Positions 45,449 to 52,356 of a stretch of 64,000 nt of DNA are shown piece after piece. Below the pieces are notes generated by a model. That model saw only the letters and a list, made by a program, of their open reading frames with translations. It made no database searches and had not been told where the DNA came from. The position numbers and the translations under genes are program-made. Within the stretch, counting starts at the first letter, position 1. Each line of letters starts with the position of its first letter. Source of the DNA: a virus. Location: positions 1-64,000 of the IMG/VR virus record IMGVR_UViG_3300042503_000983. One strand, 5' to 3'.

Positions 45449-45454
45449 GTAGTT

Positions 45455-46660
45455 ATGAGTATTATCAAGGCTGATGAGTGGGAGGGTGAACCCCTTTACA
45501 ATATGCTTTCAGAAGATGAAAAGGCTTTTGCAGACTCATTACTAAAATTAACAGAAGACGTTGGACCACTAGATCAATCAGAGGGTATCTGGATTGGATA
45601 TGAAGATGGTGCTAATAATGAAAATCTTTCAATTGGTGTTAAGTGTGGAAACTGTGCTCTTCACAAATCTGCTATTGCTTGTGCAATAATTTCACAACAG
45701 ATTGAAGAAAATGGTATTTGTAGACTTGCAGTAATTCCAGACGGATATGTAAATTCTGATATGAAAAATTCTGGAGAAGAGTTTGAAGAAATGAATCCTG
45801 AAATGTATAAGTCTGATAATGAAGATGAAGATAAGTGGGACAACCTAGAAAAGAAATGCTGGGTTGGATACAGACAAGATGGAATGAAAGAAAAGAATGG
45901 AAGAATGGTTCCAAACTGTGTACCAGTTAAAAAATCAGAAGATGGCGTTCTTGGAAATGATGACACTCCAAATAAAAATCCTCACAGCATGGAAGATTGT
46001 ACAGATAAAAATTGTCCAGAGCATCATATGGGAAAGAAAGATTACTCTGATAAAGAAAGACAGATGCTAGCTCGTAGAGACATGGCTTTACCTGATGGAT
46101 CTTTTCCAATTGTTACGGTGGCAGATTTAAGTAATGCAATTCAAGCAGTTGGACGTGCCTCAAATTACTCAAGGGCTCGTAATCATATCATTAGAAGAGC
46201 CAAAGCCCTTAACAGAGAAGACTTACTTCCAGAAGATTGGAAGCCAAAGTCTGCAAGAAAGTCTTTTGAAATTGAAAAAAGAGATGTATCAGATATTGAT
46301 TTAAAGCCAACTGAAACAATGGCTAACAATGCAAAAAGAGGTCTTGAGCTTAGAGCTAAGTTTGGTAGAGGTGGAACTGCAGTTGGAGTTGCTCGTGCTC
46401 GTGATCTAAGTAACCGTACAAATCTAAGCCCAGAAACTGTTGCAAGAATGTATTCTTTTTTCTCAAGACATGAGGTAGATAAAAAGGGTAAAGATTGGGA
46501 CAATGCAGAGCGTCCATCAAATGGTAAGATAGCCTGGCTACTCTGGGGTGGAGATGCTGGATATGCTTGGTCAACACAAAAATGGAAAGCTATTCAAAAT
46601 GCAAGAGCATCTAAATCAGATGACACTTGGAAAGACTCACCATTTTCTTTTTATAAATAA
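45455..46660 (+). CDS. Multidomain actinophage protein (Cys domain plus two capsid-protease-associated modules)
   Basis: 401 residues in three parts. Residues ~55-95 form a Cys cluster (KCGNCALHKSAIACAI, ICRLAV), perhaps a zinc or Fe-S domain. The middle ends with MALPDGSFPIVTVADLSNAIQAVGR and HIIRRAKALNREDLLPEDW, a module often fused to actinophage capsid maturation proteases (I believe DUF6582). The last part (RGGTAVGVARARDLSNR, SPETVARMYSFFSRHE, GKIAWLLWGGDAGYAWS) is another recurrent phage module. These modules usually link to head proteins, but here stand alone behind a leaderless promoter. Function unknown. Confidence 0.7.
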   Translation: MSIIKADEWEGEPLYNMLSEDEKAFADSLLKLTEDVGPLDQSEGIWIGYEDGANNENLSIGVKCGNCALHKSAIACAIISQQIEENGICRLAVIPDGYVNSDMKNSGEEFEEMNPEMYKSDNEDEDKWDNLEKKCWVGYRQDGMKEKNGRMVPNCVPVKKSEDGVLGNDDTPNKNPHSMEDCTDKNCPEHHMGKKDYSDKERQMLARRDMALPDGSFPIVTVADLSNAIQAVGRASNYSRARNHIIRRAKALNREDLLPEDWKPKSARKSFEIEKRDVSDIDLKPTETMANNAKRGLELRAKFGRGGTAVGVARARDLSNRTNLSPETVARMYSFFSRHEVDKKGKDWDNAERPSNGKIAWLLWGGDAGYAWSTQKWKAIQNARASKSDDTWKDSPFSFYK

Positions 46661-46672
46661 TTGGAGGCAGTT

Positions 46673-47035
46673 ATGAAAAAAATATCCCCCTTTAGAACTT
46701 TTTCAGGATGCCTAGTTGCCATAAACTTTTTTGCAGTAAATGTATTTGTTCTAATAGAATCTTTTTATAGAAAAGATGAGTTAGAAATATTCTTCACCAA
46801 ATCCTTGCCAAACTCTACAAAGAGCCAGCTAGACAAGGTTCTAGATGAAGAGACTGTAAGGGTAGCCATTCAAGATAATAGTGCCTATTGGGTGGTAGAC
46901 AACATACTTTACAAGTGTGACATAAATGAAGAAGGAAGAATTGATAATGAAAATGCTGAAAAGGTTGACGTTTTTAACTTATCAGAAAAAGAAATAAGTA
47001 ATTTAATTTCTATAATAGATAGCATAAATAGCTAA
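46673..47035 (+). CDS. Single-pass membrane protein, unknown
   Basis: 120 residues. GGAGG lies 7 bases before the ATG. Basic start, one hydrophobic helix (about residues 9-28), then a soluble acidic domain (LDKVLDEETVRVAIQDNSAYWVVDNILYKC). Topology suggests an inner-membrane anchor with a cytoplasmic or exported domain. No family recognised. Confidence 0.7.
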   Translation: MKKISPFRTFSGCLVAINFFAVNVFVLIESFYRKDELEIFFTKSLPNSTKSQLDKVLDEETVRVAIQDNSAYWVVDNILYKCDINEEGRIDNENAEKVDVFNLSEKEISNLISIIDSINS

Positions 47036-47041
47036 ATAAAG

Positions 47042-47070
47042 TTGACAAAGGTCAAATAAAAATGTATAAT
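47042..47070 (+). promoter_or_regulatory. Consensus promoter TTGACA-17-TATAAT
   Basis: Exact -35 (47042-47047) and -10 (47065-47070) hexamers separated by 17 bases, 26 bases upstream of ATG 47097. It is the best sigma-A-type promoter on the plus strand. Confidence 0.9.
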
Positions 47071-47096
47071 AGTGTTTTAAGAGAAAAGGTATAGCC

Positions 47097-47447
47097 ATGG
47101 TTATTGTAGTTGAGGGAACAAAAGCGTTCTCTGATTATGAAATATTTATGAGAGCAATGACAGTAGCTTTGTCAACTCCAAATGATAACAATCAAATTCA
47201 GGTATGGAGTCTTGGACCTCATAAGATTAATAATTTTACTGCATCTTTTTGTAACTCTTCAGAAAATTATTTAAAGCAAAAAGGTTTTAAGGTTTCTTTT
47301 TCCAAGGTTGCTGAACAATGGGTTAGACAAAATATTGAGCATATAACATATTATGCATATTTTAGTTTGCCAAAAGAACCGTTGTCAAAATTTGCAACAC
47401 ACATGGAACATCAAGAAGATATTGAGATGGGAATATTTAGATACTAA
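47097..47447 (+). CDS. Small Rossmann-like protein, unknown
   Basis: 116 residues starting MVIVVEGTKAFSDYEIFMRAM, then QVWSLGPHKINNFTASFCNSSENYLKQKGFKVSF. The alternation of strands and helices recalls the SLOG/DUF2493-type Rossmann fold, but the glycine motif is missing, so this is only a resemblance. First gene behind the strongest plus-strand promoter, heading a run of overlapping genes to WhiB. Confidence 0.6.
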   Translation: MVIVVEGTKAFSDYEIFMRAMTVALSTPNDNNQIQVWSLGPHKINNFTASFCNSSENYLKQKGFKVSFSKVAEQWVRQNIEHITYYAYFSLPKEPLSKFATHMEHQEDIEMGIFRY

Positions 47448-47710
47448 TGAGTCTTTCAACCTGGTCACTAATAGTTTTTACAGCACACTGTTTATTTTAT
47501 TCTTCAATGTTTATTGCAGTTACATTTAAAGCAAGTGTAACTAAAATATCTTTGATGATTATTTTTTGGATTATAAATCAAGTAGTAATTCTTTGGTATG
47601 GCATTGCAACAAATCAAATAGGGTTCATTTTAATATTTATATTGCAATTTATTGTCACCCTATTAACATTAATCATTACTACAGAAAGATCTATTAGTGA
47701 AAATATCTGA
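47447..47710 (+). CDS. Small three-helix membrane protein
   Basis: 87 residues, nearly all hydrophobic, with three predicted membrane helices (LSTWSLIVFTAHCLFYSSMFIAV, ISLMIIFWIINQVVILWYG, FILIFILQFIVTLLTLIIT). Overlaps neighbours. Role unknown; superinfection exclusion or membrane modulation are possible. Confidence 0.7.
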   Translation: MSLSTWSLIVFTAHCLFYSSMFIAVTFKASVTKISLMIIFWIINQVVILWYGIATNQIGFILIFILQFIVTLLTLIITTERSISENI

Positions 47711-47924
47711 TCTAAATAAAATGGAATCAATAGTAGGTAACAACCCTTCTTTAAAATGGGAAGGTTGGAGCGTAGTATTTATTGAAGAGGATGGAGATGC
47801 TAACTTGAAAAAGAATGCAGCCTTCATTGACTCTAAGTGGCACAAGAAGATTGTGTTTGAAAATATTGATGGGGTATGGGATATTCCAGACTCTATATTA
47901 AGGAAGGGCGATGTACAAGTTTGA
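47697..47924 (+). CDS. Small unknown protein
   Basis: 75 residues, GTG start. Beta-rich with a tryptophan pattern (NPSLKWEGWSVVFIEEDGDANLKKNAAFIDSKWHKKIVFENIDGVWDIPDSILRK). Overlaps the membrane protein and WhiB genes. No domain recognised. Confidence 0.65.
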   Translation: MKISDLNKMESIVGNNPSLKWEGWSVVFIEEDGDANLKKNAAFIDSKWHKKIVFENIDGVWDIPDSILRKGDVQV

Positions 47925-48192
47925 TGAAAAAGCTTTATGCCTTAATATGGATACAAATCTTTTCTTTGATCAATATGAAGAAAATCCAGAAGTTTCAAAA
48001 AAAGTAGATCTTTTATGTATAAAATGTCCAGCACAAAGACAGTGCCTAGCTTATGGAGTCAGTAATTCTGAGTGGGGTGTTTGGGGCGGTGTTTACCTAG
48101 AAGGTGGAAAGATATCTAAAGAGTTTAACAGTCATAAAGAAAAGACTGACTGGTTTAATGTTTGGTCTGGAATAACTTTGGAAAATAGCTAA
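47911..48192 (+). CDS. whiB: WhiB-family Fe-S transcriptional regulator
   Basis: 93 residues. Cys10, Cys36, Cys39 and Cys45 give the WhiB pattern C-x(n)-C-x2-C-x5-C, followed by the G-V-W-G-G turn at 56-60. These proteins ligate a 4Fe-4S cluster and act with the primary sigma factor. Found only in actinobacteria and their phages, so this is the best host marker in the window. The basic C-terminal DNA-binding tail is reduced (KISKEFNSHKEK), so it may act by binding sigma rather than DNA. Phage WhiB proteins are known to interfere with host WhiB regulation. Confidence 0.95.
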   Translation: MYKFDEKALCLNMDTNLFFDQYEENPEVSKKVDLLCIKCPAQRQCLAYGVSNSEWGVWGGVYLEGGKISKEFNSHKEKTDWFNVWSGITLENS

Positions 48193-48440
48193 TGTACACA
48201 GCACAAATGAAAAAGGCTGTACACTCAGTAAAGCCTCCAAATGATTTTCACATGGACATAGTTGACTACAAACACTTCCTTGCTATACAATTTTATGAGA
48301 GTCATTGGAGACATATGAACGACTCAGAAAGACTTCGTTGTATAAAGTATATGACGAAAATAAAAACAATGCTGGAGAGTCTTGGAGCACAGGTAGCCCT
48401 GGATCCAATTCTTGACATAACACACCCAGGTAAGGGTTAA
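48192..48440 (+). CDS. Small unknown protein
   Basis: 82 residues, helical, with FHMDIVDYKHFLAIQFYESHWRHMNDSERLRCIKYMTKIKTMLESLG. Starts in the stop overlap of WhiB and precedes SSB by 10 bases. No recognised family. Confidence 0.65.
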   Translation: MYTAQMKKAVHSVKPPNDFHMDIVDYKHFLAIQFYESHWRHMNDSERLRCIKYMTKIKTMLESLGAQVALDPILDITHPGKG

Positions 48441-48450
48441 GGAGAAAAAA

Positions 48451-48861
48451 ATGGCTACACTAATTACAGTAGTTGGAAATCTAGTAAAAGATCCAGAAAT
48501 TAAGGATCTTGGCTCTGGAAAAGTTCTTGCAAAGCTTAGAGTTGCAAGTACTGAAAGGTTTCAAGATTCTGATGGATCTTGGAAAGATGGGGACACAGCA
48601 TTCTATGATGTTGTATGTTGGAGAACGTTAGCAGAAAATGTCTCATCAAATCTTTCAAAGGGCAATAAGGTAATTGTTCATGGTAAATTAAAGTATCGTG
48701 AATTTGATCGCAAAGATGGAACAAGAGGAAATGCTTTTGAAATTGATGCCACAGATGTTGGTGCATCTTTATCAATCAAGTCTGGAACATTTAATAAAAC
48801 TAGTAATGTTTCAAACTCAACAGTTTCAGTTGGAGCAGAAGAGCCTGATCCCTGGGCTTAG
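48451..48861 (+). CDS. ssb: Bacterial-type single-strand DNA-binding protein
   Basis: 136 residues. OB fold with ITVVGNLVKDPEIKDLGSGKVLAKLRVAS, FYDVVCWRTLAENVSSNLSKGNKVIVHGKL and the EFDRKDGTRG strand, typical of bacterial/mycobacterial SSB. A short linker leads to EEPDPWA in place of the usual DDDIPF tip; Pro and aromatic residue suggest partner binding may be retained or altered. AGGAG-like site upstream (GGAGAAAAAA). Second SSB of the window. Confidence 0.93.
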   Translation: MATLITVVGNLVKDPEIKDLGSGKVLAKLRVASTERFQDSDGSWKDGDTAFYDVVCWRTLAENVSSNLSKGNKVIVHGKLKYREFDRKDGTRGNAFEIDATDVGASLSIKSGTFNKTSNVSNSTVSVGAEEPDPWA

Positions 48862-48870
48862 TTTAATTGG

Positions 48871-48906
48871 TACTCCCTCATTATAAACATGGGGGAGTAT
48901 CTTTTA
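48871..48906 (+). terminator. Intrinsic terminator after ssb
   Basis: TACTCCCTCA (48871-48880) pairs with TGGGGGAGTA (48890-48899), one G-U pair, 9-base loop, then TCTTTTA. Confidence 0.8.
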
Positions 48907-48924
48907 TAAAAGAATGAGAGTATT

Positions 48925-49434
48925 GTGAATAAAGTTTGTTATAAATGTAAAGAAGAAAAGTCTATAGATCTTTTTTATAAGAAAAGCTCTACTAAAGATG
49001 GACTTACGTCTCATTGTAAAAAATGTATAAATTTATATAACTCTGAAAAGAAAGAACAAAAAAGAGAGTATGACTATTACTATCGTATAAGAAATAGAAA
49101 ACGAATTAAAAAAGTTAAAGACCTTTATTATTTAAATAATCATGAGTTGTATAGAGATAAAGCTCATGGTCGCAGAGCTAAAGTAAATCAAAATGGAGTT
49201 TTTAAAATACTTAGAAAAGAACTAAAAAGGTTGTATAGCTCACCATGTTTTTATTGTGGATCATTAAATAAAATTACTATAGATCATGTTATTCCAATCA
49301 GCCGTGGTGGAACTCATGGAATAGGAAATTTGGTTGCAGCCTGTGCTTTTTGCAACAGAAGTAAAAATAAAAAGTTTTTAATTGAATGGAAGAGAGATTT
49401 GACATTTTTAAAGAATTCTGGTAAAGTAGATTAA
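48925..49434 (+). CDS. HNH endonuclease
   Basis: 169 residues, GTG start. C-x2-C pair at the N-terminus (CYKCKEEKSIDLFYKKSS, HCKKC), then CFYCGSLNKITIDHVIPISRGGTHGIGNLVAACAFCNRSKNKK, a clear HNH motif (D-H, N, zinc Cys-x2-Cys). Could be a free-standing homing nuclease or part of packaging or recombination. It is not inside another gene, so there is no intron evidence. Confidence 0.9.
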   Translation: MNKVCYKCKEEKSIDLFYKKSSTKDGLTSHCKKCINLYNSEKKEQKREYDYYYRIRNRKRIKKVKDLYYLNNHELYRDKAHGRRAKVNQNGVFKILRKELKRLYSSPCFYCGSLNKITIDHVIPISRGGTHGIGNLVAACAFCNRSKNKKFLIEWKRDLTFLKNSGKVD

Positions 49435-49607
49435 TGCCAGTATATTTATATGCATGTGAAAAATGCGAGGATAACAAAGAGTTGGTAAAGGGTATGAATG
49501 ACCCTGATCCAATAATTTGTCCAGATTGTAGTAGTAACATTAAAAGAATTTTTGGTGTAGGTGGAATTCAATTTAAAGGAAAAGGCTTTTATAGCACAGG
49601 AGGATAG
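49434..49607 (+). CDS. FmdB-like small zinc-ribbon protein
   Basis: 57 residues. C-x2-C (CEKC) and C-x2-C (CPDC) surround a short loop, then KRIFGVGGIQFKGKGFY, the hallmark end of FmdB-type regulatory zinc ribbons. Overlaps the HNH gene stop by one base. Likely regulatory or nucleic-acid related; function unproven. Confidence 0.75.
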   Translation: MPVYLYACEKCEDNKELVKGMNDPDPIICPDCSSNIKRIFGVGGIQFKGKGFYSTGG

Positions 49608-49608
49608 T

Positions 49609-49767
49609 ATGTTAAAGAATAGAGGATTTCAATACGACTTCTTTGCAGAAGAGTGGTCATTTGATTGTAGTGCATGTGGAGAAAAACTTTATGCTCCAAC
49701 CAAAAAACACATGGAAGGTAATTTCTGGATTCATACTCACTCAGATGATTGTTTAGGTGGATGGTAA
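49609..49767 (+). CDS. Small zinc-finger protein
   Basis: 52 residues behind a perfect AGGAGG ribosome-binding site, which decides this start over an upstream in-frame codon. FDCSACGEKLYAPTKKHMEGNFWIHTHSDDC holds C-x2-C ... H-x(n)-H-x(3)-C. Unknown role. Confidence 0.65.
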   Translation: MLKNRGFQYDFFAEEWSFDCSACGEKLYAPTKKHMEGNFWIHTHSDDCLGGW

Positions 49768-50033
49768 TGAATAAAGAAGAACTTGAAGAAGCACTTTCAT
49801 ATATAGATGAAGAAGTTATGGTAATGGATGGTTTTGAAGAAGCATTTATAGGACTATCCTTAAGATGTGGTCAGCCAACTCTTGCAACATACTCGTGGCA
49901 AAAAATGGTAGATGTTTTAATGGACAGAGATGACATGGAATATGAAGAGGCAGTAGAATACATTTCTTACAACTGCCTTGGTGCTTGGATGGGAGAACTT
50001 ACCCCAGTTGTAGTTCTACCTTTGGAGTTTTAA
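49767..50033 (+). CDS. Conserved small phage protein
   Basis: 88 residues. The pattern MVMDGFEEAFIGLSLRCGQPTLATYSWQKMVDVLM, EYEEAVEYISYNCLGAWMGELTPVVV recurs in many unrelated phages (a widespread hypothetical family). The start at 49767 overlaps the previous stop. No biochemical role known. Confidence 0.7.
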   Translation: MNKEELEEALSYIDEEVMVMDGFEEAFIGLSLRCGQPTLATYSWQKMVDVLMDRDDMEYEEAVEYISYNCLGAWMGELTPVVVLPLEF

Positions 50034-50152
50034 TGTCTGATAAAAAAGAAGTATTTAATCAATGCTATATGTGTGAAGAAATGTTTATAGACATACTAGA
50101 TTTAATCAATCACATTAAGACAGTACACAAAAATGAAACAGGAGTTTTTTAA
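50033..50152 (+). CDS. Tiny C2H2-like zinc finger (39 residues)
   Basis: CYMCEEMFIDILDLINHIKTVH gives Cys-x2-Cys ... His-x4-His, a single C2H2-type finger. One-base overlaps on both sides. Real by operon context, small size lowers certainty. Confidence 0.6.
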   Translation: MSDKKEVFNQCYMCEEMFIDILDLINHIKTVHKNETGVF

Positions 50153-50331
50153 TGTCATTAGTTGCAAAAATTAAACAAATGTTGAAAGAGTACCAAGAAG
50201 AAAATGGAACTCTTGATGATAAAGAATATGAAAAGTTATTTGTGCATTTTTATTTACAGCATGAAGATGAGTACTTAAAGAAAAGAATTAGCTCTATTAG
50301 ATCAGATGGAAAAAGTAGGAACTTTAGATGA
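50152..50331 (+). CDS. Small helical protein (59 residues)
   Basis: Highly charged helix (SLVAKIKQMLKEYQEENGTLDDKEYEKLFVHFYLQHEDEYLKKRISSIRS). Overlaps the next start by 4 bases (ATGA). Unknown. Confidence 0.6.
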   Translation: MSLVAKIKQMLKEYQEENGTLDDKEYEKLFVHFYLQHEDEYLKKRISSIRSDGKSRNFR

Positions 50332-50609
50332 AAGTTAGAATAAGCAAGAGAGAGTATTCAGACTATATCGAAAACGATACAGACATTGCCCTTGCAGCAG
50401 AGATGGCTGTTATAGTTGCAAAGTCAAACCCGATGGTTATTGGAGAGCCTGTTGCTGAAATTAGTCCAGGATGTCCTATGGGATATGCCAGACCAAAAGT
50501 AATTCTGAACTATGATATTATTAACCCTAGTGCCTTTGATAAATTAAAAATGATTTTAACAGGAAAATCTTTAAATGATATTGTCAAAGAAATCAAGGGA
50601 GAAGTTTAA
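50328..50609 (+). CDS. Unknown small protein
   Basis: 93 residues with MKVRISKREYSDYIENDTDIALAAEMAVIVAKSN and a Gly/Pro turn (EISPGCPMGYARPKVILNYDI). No family recognised. Operon gene by overlap. Confidence 0.65.
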   Translation: MKVRISKREYSDYIENDTDIALAAEMAVIVAKSNPMVIGEPVAEISPGCPMGYARPKVILNYDIINPSAFDKLKMILTGKSLNDIVKEIKGEV

Positions 50610-50852
50610 ATGGATTTTGAATTACATCATGAAAAAGATGCTGGACCAATAGTTCGTTGGTTTGCAAATAAAATGTTAATCCTGTTGCATAAGGTTGAAA
50701 AGCCTTTGTATGACTATGCAGATATGTATACAGCAGTATGGGATGACTATGAAGAAGATGTGGATCTTTATACTCCTCATAATCAAATGGCATTCTTTGA
50801 TAACCTTGAACCACTGCCTCAGTTTGAGCACTTAACAGATGACCTACTATAA
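50610..50852 (+). CDS. Unknown small acidic protein
   Basis: 80 residues, acidic (DLYTPHNQMAFFDNLEPLPQFEH), abutting the previous stop and overlapping the next start. Possibly amphipathic at IVRWFANKMLILLHKVEKPLYDY. Unknown. Confidence 0.65.
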   Translation: MDFELHHEKDAGPIVRWFANKMLILLHKVEKPLYDYADMYTAVWDDYEEDVDLYTPHNQMAFFDNLEPLPQFEHLTDDLL

Positions 50853-51049
50853 TGTGCGATGAAGTTTATTATTATAAAGATCAGGTAAGAGAGCTTCAAG
50901 CTATTAATGGTTTTGTTAAAAGAAACACCTTGCTTTCTGTGCAAAGTAGAATAGAATATGTTAGAGACGAACGAGTCAAATTAGGATTACCAGTTCATGG
51001 TGTCGCTATGGCTCTTGAAATAGTTAGGACAATGTTGAATGAAAAATAA
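50852..51049 (+). CDS. Unknown small protein
   Basis: 65 residues, helical, basic middle (NGFVKRNTLLSVQSRIEYVRDERVKLGL). Overlaps next gene by 11 bases. Unknown. Confidence 0.65.
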   Translation: MCDEVYYYKDQVRELQAINGFVKRNTLLSVQSRIEYVRDERVKLGLPVHGVAMALEIVRTMLNEK

Positions 51050-51260
51050 AAAAGAAGTAAAAGATGCAAGAACAATAATTTATGAAAACAATTTATACAC
51101 AGTAGATGAGTTTGTTAATAAATATTCTCAAGCTTTAAAGTCATATTTACTTACAAGACAACTTGGAGATAAGAGCAAGAAGTCTCACATAGTTGATCTT
51201 GCGGTAGAAAATGCATCCTTTGCAGAATCTCTTTATATTTCAGTGGATAGTTTTAGATAA
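51039..51260 (+). CDS. Unknown small helical protein
   Basis: 73 residues, mixed charge with an HTH-like stretch (LYTVDEFVNKYSQALKSYLLTRQLG) but no firm motif. Overlaps next start by one base. Unknown. Confidence 0.65.
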   Translation: MKNKKEVKDARTIIYENNLYTVDEFVNKYSQALKSYLLTRQLGDKSKKSHIVDLAVENASFAESLYISVDSFR

Positions 51261-51403
51261 TGTTTCTTACAAAGATGATTAGGTTTGCAGAAAAAATTGG
51301 CATGGACGTAGACGAACTTATGGAAATGACAGTCCTTGATGCCATAATGAAAATAGAAGATACAAGAACAATGTGGGCAGAATTAAAAAAGGATATTGGT
51401 TAA
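51260..51403 (+). CDS. Small helical protein (47 residues) directly upstream of ftsZ
   Basis: MFLTKMIRFAEKIGMDVDELMEMTVLDAIMKIEDTRTMWAELKKDIG: one or two amphipathic helices, acidic. Its TAA stop overlaps the promoter-like sequence of ftsZ. Could be a partner or small regulator of the FtsZ homologue by position only. Confidence 0.6.
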   Translation: MFLTKMIRFAEKIGMDVDELMEMTVLDAIMKIEDTRTMWAELKKDIG

Positions 51404-51405
51404 GG

Positions 51406-51411
51406 TATAAT
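51406..51411 (+). promoter_or_regulatory. TATAAT box, leaderless promoter for ftsZ
   Basis: TATAAT ends 6 bases before ATG 51418, with a GG before it and a weak TTAAAA 17 bases further upstream. Gives ftsZ its own leaderless transcript. Confidence 0.55.
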
Positions 51412-51417
51412 ACTTAT

Positions 51418-52356
51418 ATGAATAAAATAATTGACATAAAGGTAATAGGATGCGGTGGCGGTGGAGTAAATGCCGTTAATAGCATGATCACTTCTGGTCT
51501 GTCTGGAGTAGAGTTTATTGGAATAAATACAGATGCTCAAGCACTTCTACCAAGCTTAGCAGATGTAAAAATTGATATTGGAAAAGATAGAACTCGTGGT
51601 CTTGGTGCAGGTGCAGATCCAAACATTGGTAGGCTTTCTGCAAAAGACAGTGTAAATGAAATATCCGAAGTTGTTCATGGTGCAGACGTTGTTTTTGTAA
51701 CTGCTGGAATGGGTGGTGGAACTGGAACTGGTTCTGCTCCAATAGTTGCTAACTGTGCTAAAAAGGCTGGTGCATTAACTGTAGGCGTTGTAACTACCCC
51801 ATTTGCATTTGAGGGAAAGAAAAGAATGAACAATGCCTTAGAAGGAATTAATAGTTTTAGTAAGGAAGTTGACACCCTTATAGTTATTCCAAATGAAAAT
51901 TTAATTCAGATGCTTGATCCAAATATTTCTATGGAAGATGCATTTAAAGAGGCTGATGACGTTCTTCTTAAAGCAGTAGCAGGTATTTCAGATCTAATTA
52001 CTACACCTGGTCAAATTAATATTGACTTTGCAGATATAAAAAGGGTAATGAAAGATGCTGGTTCTGCTTTTATGGGAATTGGATACGCAGAGGGAGAGGA
52101 TCGTGCTGAAGTTGCAGGTAATAAAGCAATTACTAGCCCTATTCTTAATGTTGATTTGCATGGTGCTACTGGTGTCCTAATTTCAATCGCATCCTCTGGT
52201 CAAATAAAGATGCAAGAAGTAAATAAAATTGCATCCCTTGTAGGAGATAAGGCACACGAAGATGCTGATATTATTTTTGGAACAGTTTTAGATGAAGATT
52301 TAGAAGACGGAATTTTAGTAACGGTAGTAGCTACAGGATTTGTTGGCAGTGAATAA
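51418..52356 (+). CDS. ftsZ: FtsZ tubulin homologue lacking C-terminal tail
   Basis: 312 residues covering the complete GTPase and polymerisation core. GTP binding: GCGGGGVNAV at 11-20 and tubulin signature GMGGGTGTG at 97-105. NTDAQAL at 38-44, TPFAFEGKKR at 127-136, and the catalytic T7 loop NIDFAD at 201-206 with both Asp residues. So GTP hydrolysis and filament formation are predicted. The protein ends in VTVVATGFVGSE at the core end: the disordered linker and conserved C-terminal peptide that tether FtsZ to FtsA/SepF/ZipA are absent. It resembles actinobacterial FtsZ, not PhuZ or TubZ. ATG chosen over GTG 51373. It overlaps the methyltransferase gene behind it. Confidence 0.97.
   Translation: MNKIIDIKVIGCGGGGVNAVNSMITSGLSGVEFIGINTDAQALLPSLADVKIDIGKDRTRGLGAGADPNIGRLSAKDSVNEISEVVHGADVVFVTAGMGGGTGTGSAPIVANCAKKAGALTVGVVTTPFAFEGKKRMNNALEGINSFSKEVDTLIVIPNENLIQMLDPNISMEDAFKEADDVLLKAVAGISDLITTPGQINIDFADIKRVMKDAGSAFMGIGYAEGEDRAEVAGNKAITSPILNVDLHGATGVLISIASSGQIKMQEVNKIASLVGDKAHEDADIIFGTVLDEDLEDGILVTVVATGFVGSE

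Noticed and set aside
48925-49434. HNH nuclease as part of a group I intron or homing unit
   Set aside because: It does not interrupt a gene and no intron-like structure was seen around it.
51418-52356. PhuZ or TubZ-type phage/plasmid tubulin
   Set aside because: Sequence follows bacterial FtsZ motifs closely in both GTP loop and T7 loop. PhuZ/TubZ differ widely there.
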